DNA from: an uncultured Alphaproteobacteria bacterium
GTDB taxonomy: Bacteria > Pseudomonadota > Alphaproteobacteria > HIMB59
NCBI GenBank assembly: GCA_902542505.1
Contig: CACBUI010000005.1
Location: 1 to 34,571 of the forward strand
Length of the DNA stretch: 34,571 nt
Reading direction: 5' to 3'
The notes beneath the pieces were generated by a model that was not told where the DNA came from, made no database searches, and was given only the letters and a program-made list of their open reading frames with translations. Positions 27,471-34,571 of this stretch are shown here, in pieces (position 1 is the first letter of the stretch; each line of letters opens with the position of its first letter). Position numbers and translations under genes: made by a program.

Positions 27471-27481
27471 TATTAATTCTC

Positions 27482-27558
27482 TGGCGCGCTTGGCAGGAGT
27501 CGAACCTGCGGCCCCCAGATTAGGAATCTGGTGCTCTATCCTACTGAGCTACAAGCGC
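27482..27558 (-). tRNA. tRNA-Arg (anticodon CCT), CCA encoded
   Basis: Reverse complement GCGCTTG-TA-GCTCAGTAGGATAGAGC-A-CCAGA-TTCCTAA-TCTGG-...GCAGGTTCGACTCCTGC-CAAGCGC-G-CCA. Confidence 0.95.
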
Positions 27559-27605
27559 CTTTATCAGTATACTTAATAATAATAATTCATAAAATAATAT
27601 AAACT

Positions 27606-28094
27606 ATGAAAAAAAAAGCTGATGAATACTTATTCAATGAAGCAATTAAATATTTAGGAAAATATCCAGCTACTAAAAAAAAGATTTCAGAAATACTCGC
27701 AAAAAAACTAAGAAATAAAAAAACTTATCAAAAGGTCATTTTCCCAGAAAATATCTCTAAACAAGAACTTATTGAGAATATTATTCAAAAATTAGATGAG
27801 TTGAAGATAATCAACGAGAGGCACTTCATTGAAACAGTATTTCATTATTATGAGCAATCCTTATTCTCTATCAAAAAAATTAAAAATAAACTGTTTCAAA
27901 AAGGTTTTGAACAAAGCCTAATTGAGGAATATATCTCTAAAAAAGTATCTAAAAATCCAGATTTAGAGCTGGATATTTTAAAACGATTTATTTTAAGAAA
28001 AAAATTATCGAAGTTAGAAACTAGTGAGCTTAAAAAAAAGCTTTATCAGCAAAGCTTTTCAGAAAATTCAATATACAAAGTAATTAGAGATTAA
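27606..28094 (+). CDS. RecX family protein
   Basis: Helical repeat layout (AIKYLGKYPATKKKISEILAKKL... IIQKLDELKIINERHFIETV... SIKKIKNKLFQKGFEQSLIEEYI) typical of RecX. Confidence 0.75.
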   Translation: MKKKADEYLFNEAIKYLGKYPATKKKISEILAKKLRNKKTYQKVIFPENISKQELIENIIQKLDELKIINERHFIETVFHYYEQSLFSIKKIKNKLFQKGFEQSLIEEYISKKVSKNPDLELDILKRFILRKKLSKLETSELKKKLYQQSFSENSIYKVIRD

Positions 28095-28355
28095 TTATTT
28101 AGAAGCAGGGGCTTCTATAGTTTTAGTTGTTTCGTCAGTATTTACAGGAGGCTGACCCTCAGCATCTTTTTCTTTTTTAGTCTTTTTAATGATTATTTGC
28201 TTACCTCTATACATGCCAGTACTAAGATCAATATGATGGGGTCTTCTCAATTCACCTGATTTTTTGTCTTCTGCGAATAGTTGAGTACCAGCTCTATGGT
28301 GAGAGCGTCTCATATTCCTTTTTGAAGGTGTGGTTTTTCTTTTCGGAACTGCCAT
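28095..28355 (-). CDS. rpmF: 50S ribosomal protein L32 (start trimmed from track start 28418)
   Basis: [23 protein letters not shown] is the L32 N-terminus; tail [27 protein letters not shown] is extra. Confidence 0.95.
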   Translation of the reverse strand: MAVPKRKTTPSKRNMRRSHHRAGTQLFAEDKKSGELRRPHHIDLSTGMYRGKQIIIKKTKKEKDAEGQPPVNTDETTKTIEAPASK

Positions 28356-28380
28356 AATAGAGCGATAACATATTAAAAAT

Positions 28381-28409
28381 TTGTATAAATTACAATAATA
28401 ATGTATAAA
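28381..28409 (+). promoter_or_regulatory. candidate promoter TTGTAT-N17-TATAAA
   Basis: TTGTAT 28381-28386, 17-nt spacer, TATAAA 28404-28409, 10 nt before the ATG at 28420. Confidence 0.45.
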
Positions 28410-28419
28410 TCTGCCCACA

Positions 28420-28743
28420 ATGCAACAAGAGCAAATCGATTTAGGTCATAAAAGAACATGCCCTCACTGCGGTGCAAAATATTATGATTTTTACCAAGAC
28501 GAATTGGAATGCCCACAGTGTGGTAAATCCATAGAGGCTGTCAATATTACAAAGCCTAAAAGAGGAAGAAAAGCAGGAATAAGTGTTGCAACACCTACTA
28601 AATCTGCCAAGGAAAACGATGAATTAAAAGATCTAATTGATGAAACAGAAAATACTGACACTCAATCTGAAGATACCGATAACCTAGCAGAAGATATCAG
28701 CATTGATATTCCGACTGATAAAAACGAAGAAGGAACTAGTTAA
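28420..28743 (+). CDS. TIGR02300/FYDLN-acid family protein with zinc-ribbon CxxC pairs
   Basis: [31 protein letters not shown], then acidic disordered tail; gene context of alphaproteobacterial TIGR02300 proteins. Confidence 0.75.
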   Translation: MQQEQIDLGHKRTCPHCGAKYYDFYQDELECPQCGKSIEAVNITKPKRGRKAGISVATPTKSAKENDELKDLIDETENTDTQSEDTDNLAEDISIDIPTDKNEEGTS

Positions 28744-28744
28744 T

Positions 28745-29449
28745 TTATCTTTTATTTAAAATTTCTAATATTTTTGATGATGCTTCTTCGAACTTTAAAC
28801 TTGAAGATATTGCAAATTCTCTAGTATATCTCTCAAAAGCTACCTGAAACATCTGACGCTCGCTGTAAGATTGCTCAGTTTGATCATCTTTTCGAAATAG
28901 GTCTCGGACCACCTCTGATAGAAGTTTTATATCACCAGAGTTTATCTTTTGATCATACTCTTGAGCCCTTCTGCTCCACATTGCCTTTTTAATTTTAGGC
29001 TTTTGCTTTAAAACAGAAATTGTTCTAGTCATGGATGGTTTACTGGTAATATTTCTTAAGCCAATCAATTTTGCTTTAGCAAACGGGACTCTGATTGTTA
29101 ATTTGTCTTGAAAGAACTGAATTACGTAAAGTTGTTCTTCCACTAAATCATATTGGAATTTTTCAATAGTGAGAATTCTTCCTACACCGTGGGTAGGGTA
29201 AACTATATTTTCACCTGCTTTAAATTCTTGTGGGACTGTTACTTTTTTAACCTTAGGGGCTTTTGGGGTGACAATCTTTTTAATTACTTTCTTTAATATT
29301 TTTTTTGATACTTTTTTTTTGGGTATTTTTTTTATAGTTTCTGTTTTTTTGGCAGGTGTCTTTTTTTTAAGTACAATTTTTTTTTTAGTTTTAACTTTTG
29401 TGGTTTTTTTTATTACTTTTTTAGTAATAGCTTTTTTTTTAACTGGCAT
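28745..29449 (-). CDS. CarD-family transcriptional regulator with Lys-rich N-terminal tail
   Basis: CarD domain FKAGENIVYPTHGVGRILTIEK...YVIQFFQDKLTIRVPFAKAKLIGLRNI, preceded by about 70 Lys-rich residues. Confidence 0.92.
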   Translation of the reverse strand: MPVKKKAITKKVIKKTTKVKTKKKIVLKKKTPAKKTETIKKIPKKKVSKKILKKVIKKIVTPKAPKVKKVTVPQEFKAGENIVYPTHGVGRILTIEKFQYDLVEEQLYVIQFFQDKLTIRVPFAKAKLIGLRNITSKPSMTRTISVLKQKPKIKKAMWSRRAQEYDQKINSGDIKLLSEVVRDLFRKDDQTEQSYSERQMFQVAFERYTREFAISSSLKFEEASSKILEILNKR

Positions 29450-29781
29450 TAATCAGCTCCTTTTTCACTGAAATGATTTTCAAATTTATTCTCTACCCCT
29501 TCCCACTGTTTTGCATCAGCAGGAGCATCTTTTTTTGTGGTTATATTAGGCCAAACTTGTGAATATTTTTCATTTACATCTAACCATTTTGTACCATCGT
29601 CCAAGTCATCTGGGATAATAGCTTCAGCTGGACATTCTGGCTCACATACTCCACAATCGATGCATTCATCTGGGTTTATTACTAGCATATTCTCGCCCTC
29701 ATAAAAACAATCAACAGGACAAACCTCAACACAATCCATATATTTGCATTTGATACACTTATCGTTTACAAGGTAAGTCAT
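29449..29781 (-). CDS. fdxA: ferredoxin FdxA (7Fe-8S type)
   Basis: [48 protein letters not shown]. Confidence 0.95.
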   Translation of the reverse strand: MTYLVNDKCIKCKYMDCVEVCPVDCFYEGENMLVINPDECIDCGVCEPECPAEAIIPDDLDDGTKWLDVNEKYSQVWPNITTKKDAPADAKQWEGVENKFENHFSEKGAD

Positions 29782-30218
29782 AGACTGTCTTTTACTCTAT
29801 TTCGGATTAATATAAAATCTTTATCTTCAAGACCTAGCAGAGTTGATATTTTTCTTACGGTAGAGACTTCTAACTGGTCCTCTTTTCCATCAACCATTAA
29901 TACTTGCCAACATATCAAAATTACATCCATTCGTTGCTCATAGCTTAAAGATGATTTGAGTCTGAAAGAGAAATGAGATAGGTCAGTATTAAAATGTTCT
30001 TGGTTGGCAAATTTATTAAATTTATCTCTATTAATTTGAGCTGGTATTTTAAAATAAAACTCAATCAATTCAGATGCTAAATTTATTTCTTGTTGTGTTA
30101 TTTCATGGTCTGCAATAATAATTTCATAAATTAGATTATATAGATCTGACTCAAAAGAATGGTCTTCATTAATTACCTTTTCTTCATTATTAAAGGATTG
30201 GAAGAATTTATTTAACAT
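29778..30218 (-). CDS. TerB-like protein
   Basis: [28 protein letters not shown] ... [36 protein letters not shown], typical TerB helices. Confidence 0.75.
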   Translation of the reverse strand: MLNKFFQSFNNEEKVINEDHSFESDLYNLIYEIIIADHEITQQEINLASELIEFYFKIPAQINRDKFNKFANQEHFNTDLSHFSFRLKSSLSYEQRMDVILICWQVLMVDGKEDQLEVSTVRKISTLLGLEDKDFILIRNRVKDSL

Positions 30219-32760
30219 TTATATTTTTTAATTGATCAAAGGGGTTATTAAATAGTTTTTTTGATGTTGAATTTTTTACTTTTTTTGGTGATTTTTTCAA
30301 TATTTTTTTATTTTTATTTTGTTTTAATTCCACTGTTTTATTAGGTTTAATCTTTTTGGTAATAACAAGATCATTTTCGGATACTTCTTGTATATTAAAT
30401 GACCTATTTTTTAAAATAGAAATTAATTTATCTTTTTTAATTCCTAAAAGATTAGACAAATCCATTGGTAATGAAAATGGGCCTCTATTTTCTCTTTTGA
30501 AAAGTAATTTTTCAAATTCATTAAAAATATCTAACCTGATTAGCAAATCATCTTGGAAAATAAAACCTAAAAAAGCTATAAGCTCTTCATTTAGCTTACC
30601 TTGAACATTAAGAGTGGCATTTCCATCCTTTGGTATGTATGCATCAATGTTTAAATTTTCGTTATGATAGAGATTCCAAAGGTAAAACTTTAATTTCATA
30701 TACTCAGGTCTTATTAGTTCAGAGTTGAATATGACATTCTTACCTAACCTGAAATTTAAAGAATGAATTTCTTTTCTTTGCGATTCATCAATAAGTTTAA
30801 ATTCATCTAATATATTTGATTGATATAAATTATAATGACTTTCGATGATCTTGAAAATAAAACTTCTTTCCTCTGGTTTTGAGTTAAATTTCTCTAATTG
30901 ATCTGACAAATCTAATTTAGATACATAAGTCTTCTCAAACCATTTTTGAATCTTATTTTCTATTTTTGAAATATGATCTGGTGATACTAGTTGATTGTCA
31001 ATAATGGGTTTTAATATAGGGCGGGTGAGATCATTACCCTTTTTAAATATTGCAACATTTGCATCTCCCCATCTAAGAAATAAATTTTGAAAGTTGCCAT
31101 TTTCATCTTTTTTAGAATTGATAAATAGGCTGTCATCAGGTGCTGCAATAAAAGTATCTACGTTAAAAGACATATATGAAGAGATTTGTTCTTTGATTAA
31201 TGATTGGTAGTTGTTATTTAAAATATCTTTGAATTTTTCATCAAAGAAAATATTAAAACCTTTTATAACTCCTATTTTTTCGTCTTTTATCTTAACATAT
31301 CTATTATCAGTTAAAGAAATATTTTTTTTACTAATATTTAAATTTTGAATCAGCTCGCTTTTATTTTTATCAACAAATTTTTGCATTAAACTTAGATGTA
31401 TCTGCTCAGACAGTTTATTTTCAATATTTTTAACAGTTTCAACCCAAATAGAGTTATTTATCCAGTGTTTCTGGTTAGTGATGTATAGCCAGGTTCTTGT
31501 TTCATTCAAGTTGTAGATAAGATCATCGATGCTACCGTTATAATTTTGTAAGTAAGAAATTTCTTTGTCTAAAAATTTATCACTAAATCCCCATTGATTT
31601 TTAATGAGTTCATTAAATATTTTTGTTAGTAGTTCGACATGTTTTTCATCTGAAATATTTTGGTAATCTGGTATCCGACATACATCCCATAATTGTTTCA
31701 AAGTTTCAGGACTATCAAATTTAAAATTTTTTTTGTTATCTTCAAGAAATCTTACTAAAAATTTTTGATCCTCTGCATCTTTTTTTAGAATTAGTCGATG
31801 ATTATCAGATTTCTTTTTTAAAGAGTTTACTAATTCATATTCTGATTTAAATGACAGAAGATGATTTCTCCAAAATATTTTTTTTACAGGTTCAAATTTA
31901 TGGGCTTGTATATTTTCTATAGACTCAAGGTTTGTAAACTTTGCTCCGAGAGTAGTTCCAAAATAGCCTGTTTTTGTGTAGCGACCTGCTCTTCCAGCTA
32001 TTTGACCTATTTCCATATCATTCAAGGGTCGGACATATTTTCCATCAAATTTTTCAAGACCAGAGAAATACACTTGATTAATATCTAAATTCAATCCCAT
32101 ACCAATAGCATCAGTGGCAACAATGTAATCGACTTCTCCATCTTCATATAATTTTACTTGAGAATTTCTTGTTTTGGGACTGAGCGCCCCAGCAACAAGA
32201 GCTACGCCTCCTTTTAAGGATCTTATCTGTTCAGCAATTTCATAAAGCCCTATTAAGTTAAATGCAATAATTGCTGATCGGGGTTTTACGTTTTGAATTT
32301 TTTTATGGCCTAAATAATTTAATCCTGAAAATCTATTTTTAAATATTATTTTTGCATCGGGAATTAATTCTCTAATAATTTCTTCCATTGTAAGAGAGCC
32401 TAAGAAGATAGTCTTTTGTTCTCCACGAGAATGTAAAAGCCTTTGAGTAAATATATGTCCTCTCTCATAGTCAGATGCTAGTTGAATTTCATCTATACAA
32501 ACAAATTCAAAGAAATCATCTGGCATTGATTCGACAGTGCAAAAAAAATATTTTGCGTTTGAGGGAATTATTTTTTCTTCACCGGTTATTAATGCAATTT
32601 GATTTATTGGAAATAGTTTGCATGCTTTGTCATAATTTTCTCTTGCTAAAAGCCTTAAAGGGAAACCAAAAACACCGTTTTTAAAGGAAAACATTTGTTC
32701 AAAAGCATAAAATGTTTTTCCAGTGTTAGTTGGGCCTAAAATTATTTCAATTTGATTCAT
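30208..32760 (-). CDS. SUV3/MgpS-like superfamily 2 RNA helicase
   Basis: GPTNTGKTFYA, FPLRLLARENYDK, CIDEIQLASDYERGHIFTQRLL, VATDAIGMGLNLDINQVYFSG, QIAGRAGRY. Confidence 0.9.
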   Translation of the reverse strand: MNQIEIILGPTNTGKTFYAFEQMFSFKNGVFGFPLRLLARENYDKACKLFPINQIALITGEEKIIPSNAKYFFCTVESMPDDFFEFVCIDEIQLASDYERGHIFTQRLLHSRGEQKTIFLGSLTMEEIIRELIPDAKIIFKNRFSGLNYLGHKKIQNVKPRSAIIAFNLIGLYEIAEQIRSLKGGVALVAGALSPKTRNSQVKLYEDGEVDYIVATDAIGMGLNLDINQVYFSGLEKFDGKYVRPLNDMEIGQIAGRAGRYTKTGYFGTTLGAKFTNLESIENIQAHKFEPVKKIFWRNHLLSFKSEYELVNSLKKKSDNHRLILKKDAEDQKFLVRFLEDNKKNFKFDSPETLKQLWDVCRIPDYQNISDEKHVELLTKIFNELIKNQWGFSDKFLDKEISYLQNYNGSIDDLIYNLNETRTWLYITNQKHWINNSIWVETVKNIENKLSEQIHLSLMQKFVDKNKSELIQNLNISKKNISLTDNRYVKIKDEKIGVIKGFNIFFDEKFKDILNNNYQSLIKEQISSYMSFNVDTFIAAPDDSLFINSKKDENGNFQNLFLRWGDANVAIFKKGNDLTRPILKPIIDNQLVSPDHISKIENKIQKWFEKTYVSKLDLSDQLEKFNSKPEERSFIFKIIESHYNLYQSNILDEFKLIDESQRKEIHSLNFRLGKNVIFNSELIRPEYMKLKFYLWNLYHNENLNIDAYIPKDGNATLNVQGKLNEELIAFLGFIFQDDLLIRLDIFNEFEKLLFKRENRGPFSLPMDLSNLLGIKKDKLISILKNRSFNIQEVSENDLVITKKIKPNKTVELKQNKNKKILKKSPKKVKNSTSKKLFNNPFDQLKNINVK

Positions 32761-32808
32761 TTAATGAAAAGAAGTTACCATAAATAAAATGTTGACTTAA
32801 TTAAATAC

Positions 32809-32876
32809 TTTCTTAAGTTTTTTTTAAGAAAATGAATATCATTAGATATTCGTTTTATACTTACTAGTAAGTGTAA
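32809..32876. promoter_or_regulatory. cluster of three inverted repeats upstream of the histone-like gene
   Basis: TTTCTTAA-N7-TTAAGAAA (32809-32831), GAATATC-ATTA-GATATTC (32834-32851), ACTTACTAGTAAGT (32859-32872). Confidence 0.6.
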
Positions 32877-32893
32877 AAAGTAAGGAGGCTATA

Positions 32894-33208
32894 ATGGCTA
32901 AAAAAAGAAAAGCTGCAAAAAAGAAAGCAGCTCCAAAGAAAAGGAAAGCTGCAAAAAAGGTAGCACCTAAAAAGAAGAAGGCTGCAAAAAAGAAAGCAGC
33001 ACCTAAAAGAAAAGCTGCAAAAAAGAAAGCAGCACCTAAAAAGAAAAAAGCCACTAAGAAAAAAGCTGTAAGAAGAAAAGCTGCCAAGAAAAAGGCTGCT
33101 CCAAAGAAAAGGAAAGCTGCCAAGAAAAAGGCTGCTCCAAAGAAAAGGAAAGCTGCAAAAAAGAAAGCAGCTCCTAAAAAAAGGAAAGCTTCTAGAAAAA
33201 GAAGATAA
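32894..33208 (+). CDS. histone H1/AlgP-like Lys/Ala-repeat DNA-binding protein
   Basis: MAKKRKAAKKKAAPKKRKAAKKVAPKK... repeated K/A/P units; AAGGAGG ribosome-binding site just upstream. Confidence 0.85.
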   Translation: MAKKRKAAKKKAAPKKRKAAKKVAPKKKKAAKKKAAPKRKAAKKKAAPKKKKATKKKAVRRKAAKKKAAPKKRKAAKKKAAPKKRKAAKKKAAPKKRKASRKRR

Positions 33209-33240
33209 TTTTCTAAGTTTTAAATATTTAAAACATCAAA

Positions 33241-33268
33241 AGCGGGTTATAATCACCCGCTTTTTTTT
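33241..33268 (+). terminator. rho-independent terminator of the histone-like gene
   Basis: AGCGGGT-TATAATC-ACCCGCT followed by T8. Confidence 0.85.
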
Positions 33269-33871
33269 ATGATAGAAGTTAATAATTTATCTTTTGCTAG
33301 AGGGAATACTCTTATCTACAAAAATATTAATTTTAAAATACGTCCTGGTGAGTTATTACTCATTCAGGGAACAAATGGTGTGGGTAAAACAACCCTATTA
33401 TCTAATATTGTCAATTTTATAGATCCACTAGAAGGCAGTATCACTTACAATAACTTAGTTATTGATAATTATATTGCCTCTAAGTCTTTTTTATATATTG
33501 GCGAGACTAACTTTGCCCATGACTCTCTGACTTTAAATCAAAATATTGAATATTGGCTTTCAATACACAATGTAAAATTTGATAAATTCATAAAAAATAA
33601 AAGTATTAATTATTTTTTTCAAGAATTAAATCTTGATAAAAAATTTTACCAGCTTTCATTTGGTCAAAAGAAAAAACTTCAATTGCTACTACTTATGTTA
33701 GTTAATAAACCCGTTTGGATACTTGATGATCCATTAAGTGGGCTTGATGATAAAACAATAATAAATTTAAATTCTTTATTCGAAAAAAAGTTAGAAAATA
33801 AAGGAATAATTATATTAGCAAGTCATCAAAATATTAATTTAAATAATTATAAAACACTTCAATTAACATGA
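33269..33871 (+). CDS. ccmA: heme exporter ATP-binding protein CcmA
   Basis: MIEVNNLSFARGNTLIYKNINFKI, Walker A GTNGVGKTTLL, LSFGQKKKLQLLLL, WILDDPLSGLD; followed by ccmB. Confidence 0.93.
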   Translation: MIEVNNLSFARGNTLIYKNINFKIRPGELLLIQGTNGVGKTTLLSNIVNFIDPLEGSITYNNLVIDNYIASKSFLYIGETNFAHDSLTLNQNIEYWLSIHNVKFDKFIKNKSINYFFQELNLDKKFYQLSFGQKKKLQLLLLMLVNKPVWILDDPLSGLDDKTIINLNSLFEKKLENKGIIILASHQNINLNNYKTLQLT

Positions 33872-34527
33872 TAAAAAACTTTCTTAAATTAATTTCAAAT
33901 GAATTTCAACTAATGCTTAAAGGGAGTGTCTTTAGTTTTGTTCTTTATTGTTTATTAATTATTTCATGTGCTATTTTTTCGTTATCATTAAAACACCAGT
34001 CAATGGGAATTAATGCATCATTATCTTTTTTATACATAATGATTTTTTTTATTTCATTATTTAAAGTTGAAAAAATTTATGGCCAAGATTTTGATGAAGC
34101 AAAACTTCATCAGTATTTACTTTCACCTTTCTCTTTAGAGATAATTGTTTTTGTTAAAAATATGATGATCTATTTAAATTTAATTATTTTTTTCTTTATA
34201 TTCTCACCACTAATTTTGATTATTTTAAATATTGATCTAACTTATATGTTGAAGATAAATTTTCTTCTAGCGCTCTCTCTTTTAAGTATTATTTTTATAG
34301 CATCAATGACGGCATCTATAACAATCTCTAAGAATAATAGACTCTCACTTACAAGTATTTTAACATTGCCTCTTTTTGTCCCTATTCTTATATTTTCTAT
34401 GGCAATAACTGATTTAATTGATTTTAATACAGGTAGAATGTATTTATTTTTTGTAGCTTATTTTTTATTAAATTTGGCCTTTTCACCTTTGCTAACTAGT
34501 TTTGCTCTAAAAAGATTATCAGTCTAA
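33868..34527 (+). CDS. ccmB: heme exporter membrane protein CcmB
   Basis: Six hydrophobic segments; KVEKIYGQDFDEAKLHQYLLSPFSLEIIVFVKNMMIY; 4-bp overlap with ccmA. Confidence 0.9.
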   Translation: MIKNFLKLISNEFQLMLKGSVFSFVLYCLLIISCAIFSLSLKHQSMGINASLSFLYIMIFFISLFKVEKIYGQDFDEAKLHQYLLSPFSLEIIVFVKNMMIYLNLIIFFFIFSPLILIILNIDLTYMLKINFLLALSLLSIIFIASMTASITISKNNRLSLTSILTLPLFVPILIFSMAITDLIDFNTGRMYLFFVAYFLLNLAFSPLLTSFALKRLSV

Positions 34528-34571
34528 TGTTTGCTATAACTCCAAATATACTTTCTAATTTTATGATCTCT
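34527..34571 (+). CDS. start of next CDS, probably ccmC (truncated)
   Basis: ATG overlapping the ccmB stop (TAATG); MFAITPNILSNFMIS open to the window end; position matches ccmC. Confidence 0.5.
   Translation, partial: MFAITPNILSNFMIS

Noticed and set aside
32842-33123. Minus-strand 93-aa Phe/Ala/Leu-rich ORF
   Set aside because: Antisense shadow of the Lys/Ala repeat gene (AAG/GCT repeats read as CTT/AGC).
32894-33208. Repeats considered as a CRISPR array
   Set aside because: Repeats are in-frame coding Lys/Ala units without unique spacers.

Overview
AT-rich window with tightly packed genes, consistent with a streamlined alphaproteobacterium. The order ffh-rpsP-rimM-trmD-rplS-leuC-leuD-leuB-asd, plus gcrA, a CarD-like regulator, a TIGR02300/FYDLN-type protein, a SUV3-like helicase and ccmAB, supports Alphaproteobacteria. 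A marine SAR11/HIMB59-like lineage is an inference only. I found about 42 protein-coding genes, two tRNA-Arg genes (anticodons TCG and CCT) and several intrinsic terminators. I found no CRISPR array, transposase, integrase or phage genes. Most of the window is housekeeping. The items most worth a second look are: (1) an orphan transcription unit at about 9508-9646, with a near-consensus promoter, stacked hairpins and a very strong terminator, ahead of an untracked 41-aa ORF and an aminotransferase; (2) a two-gene membrane unit (GT-C/PMT-like transferase plus a fused double-PAP2 phosphatase whose second half has an LpxE-like SGD variant motif); (3) three consecutive perfect inverted repeats in the leader of a Lys/Ala-repeat histone-H1-like gene; (4) a terminator whose loop is a TATAAT box directly before ccmA; (5) a bidirectional terminator-like hairpin between the divergent genes ffh and dapF; (6) a possible thermometer hairpin at the hsp20 start codon; (7) untracked microproteins coupled to ybgC and the aminotransferase. 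All product names come from motif recognition by eye. No searches or folding calculations were run.
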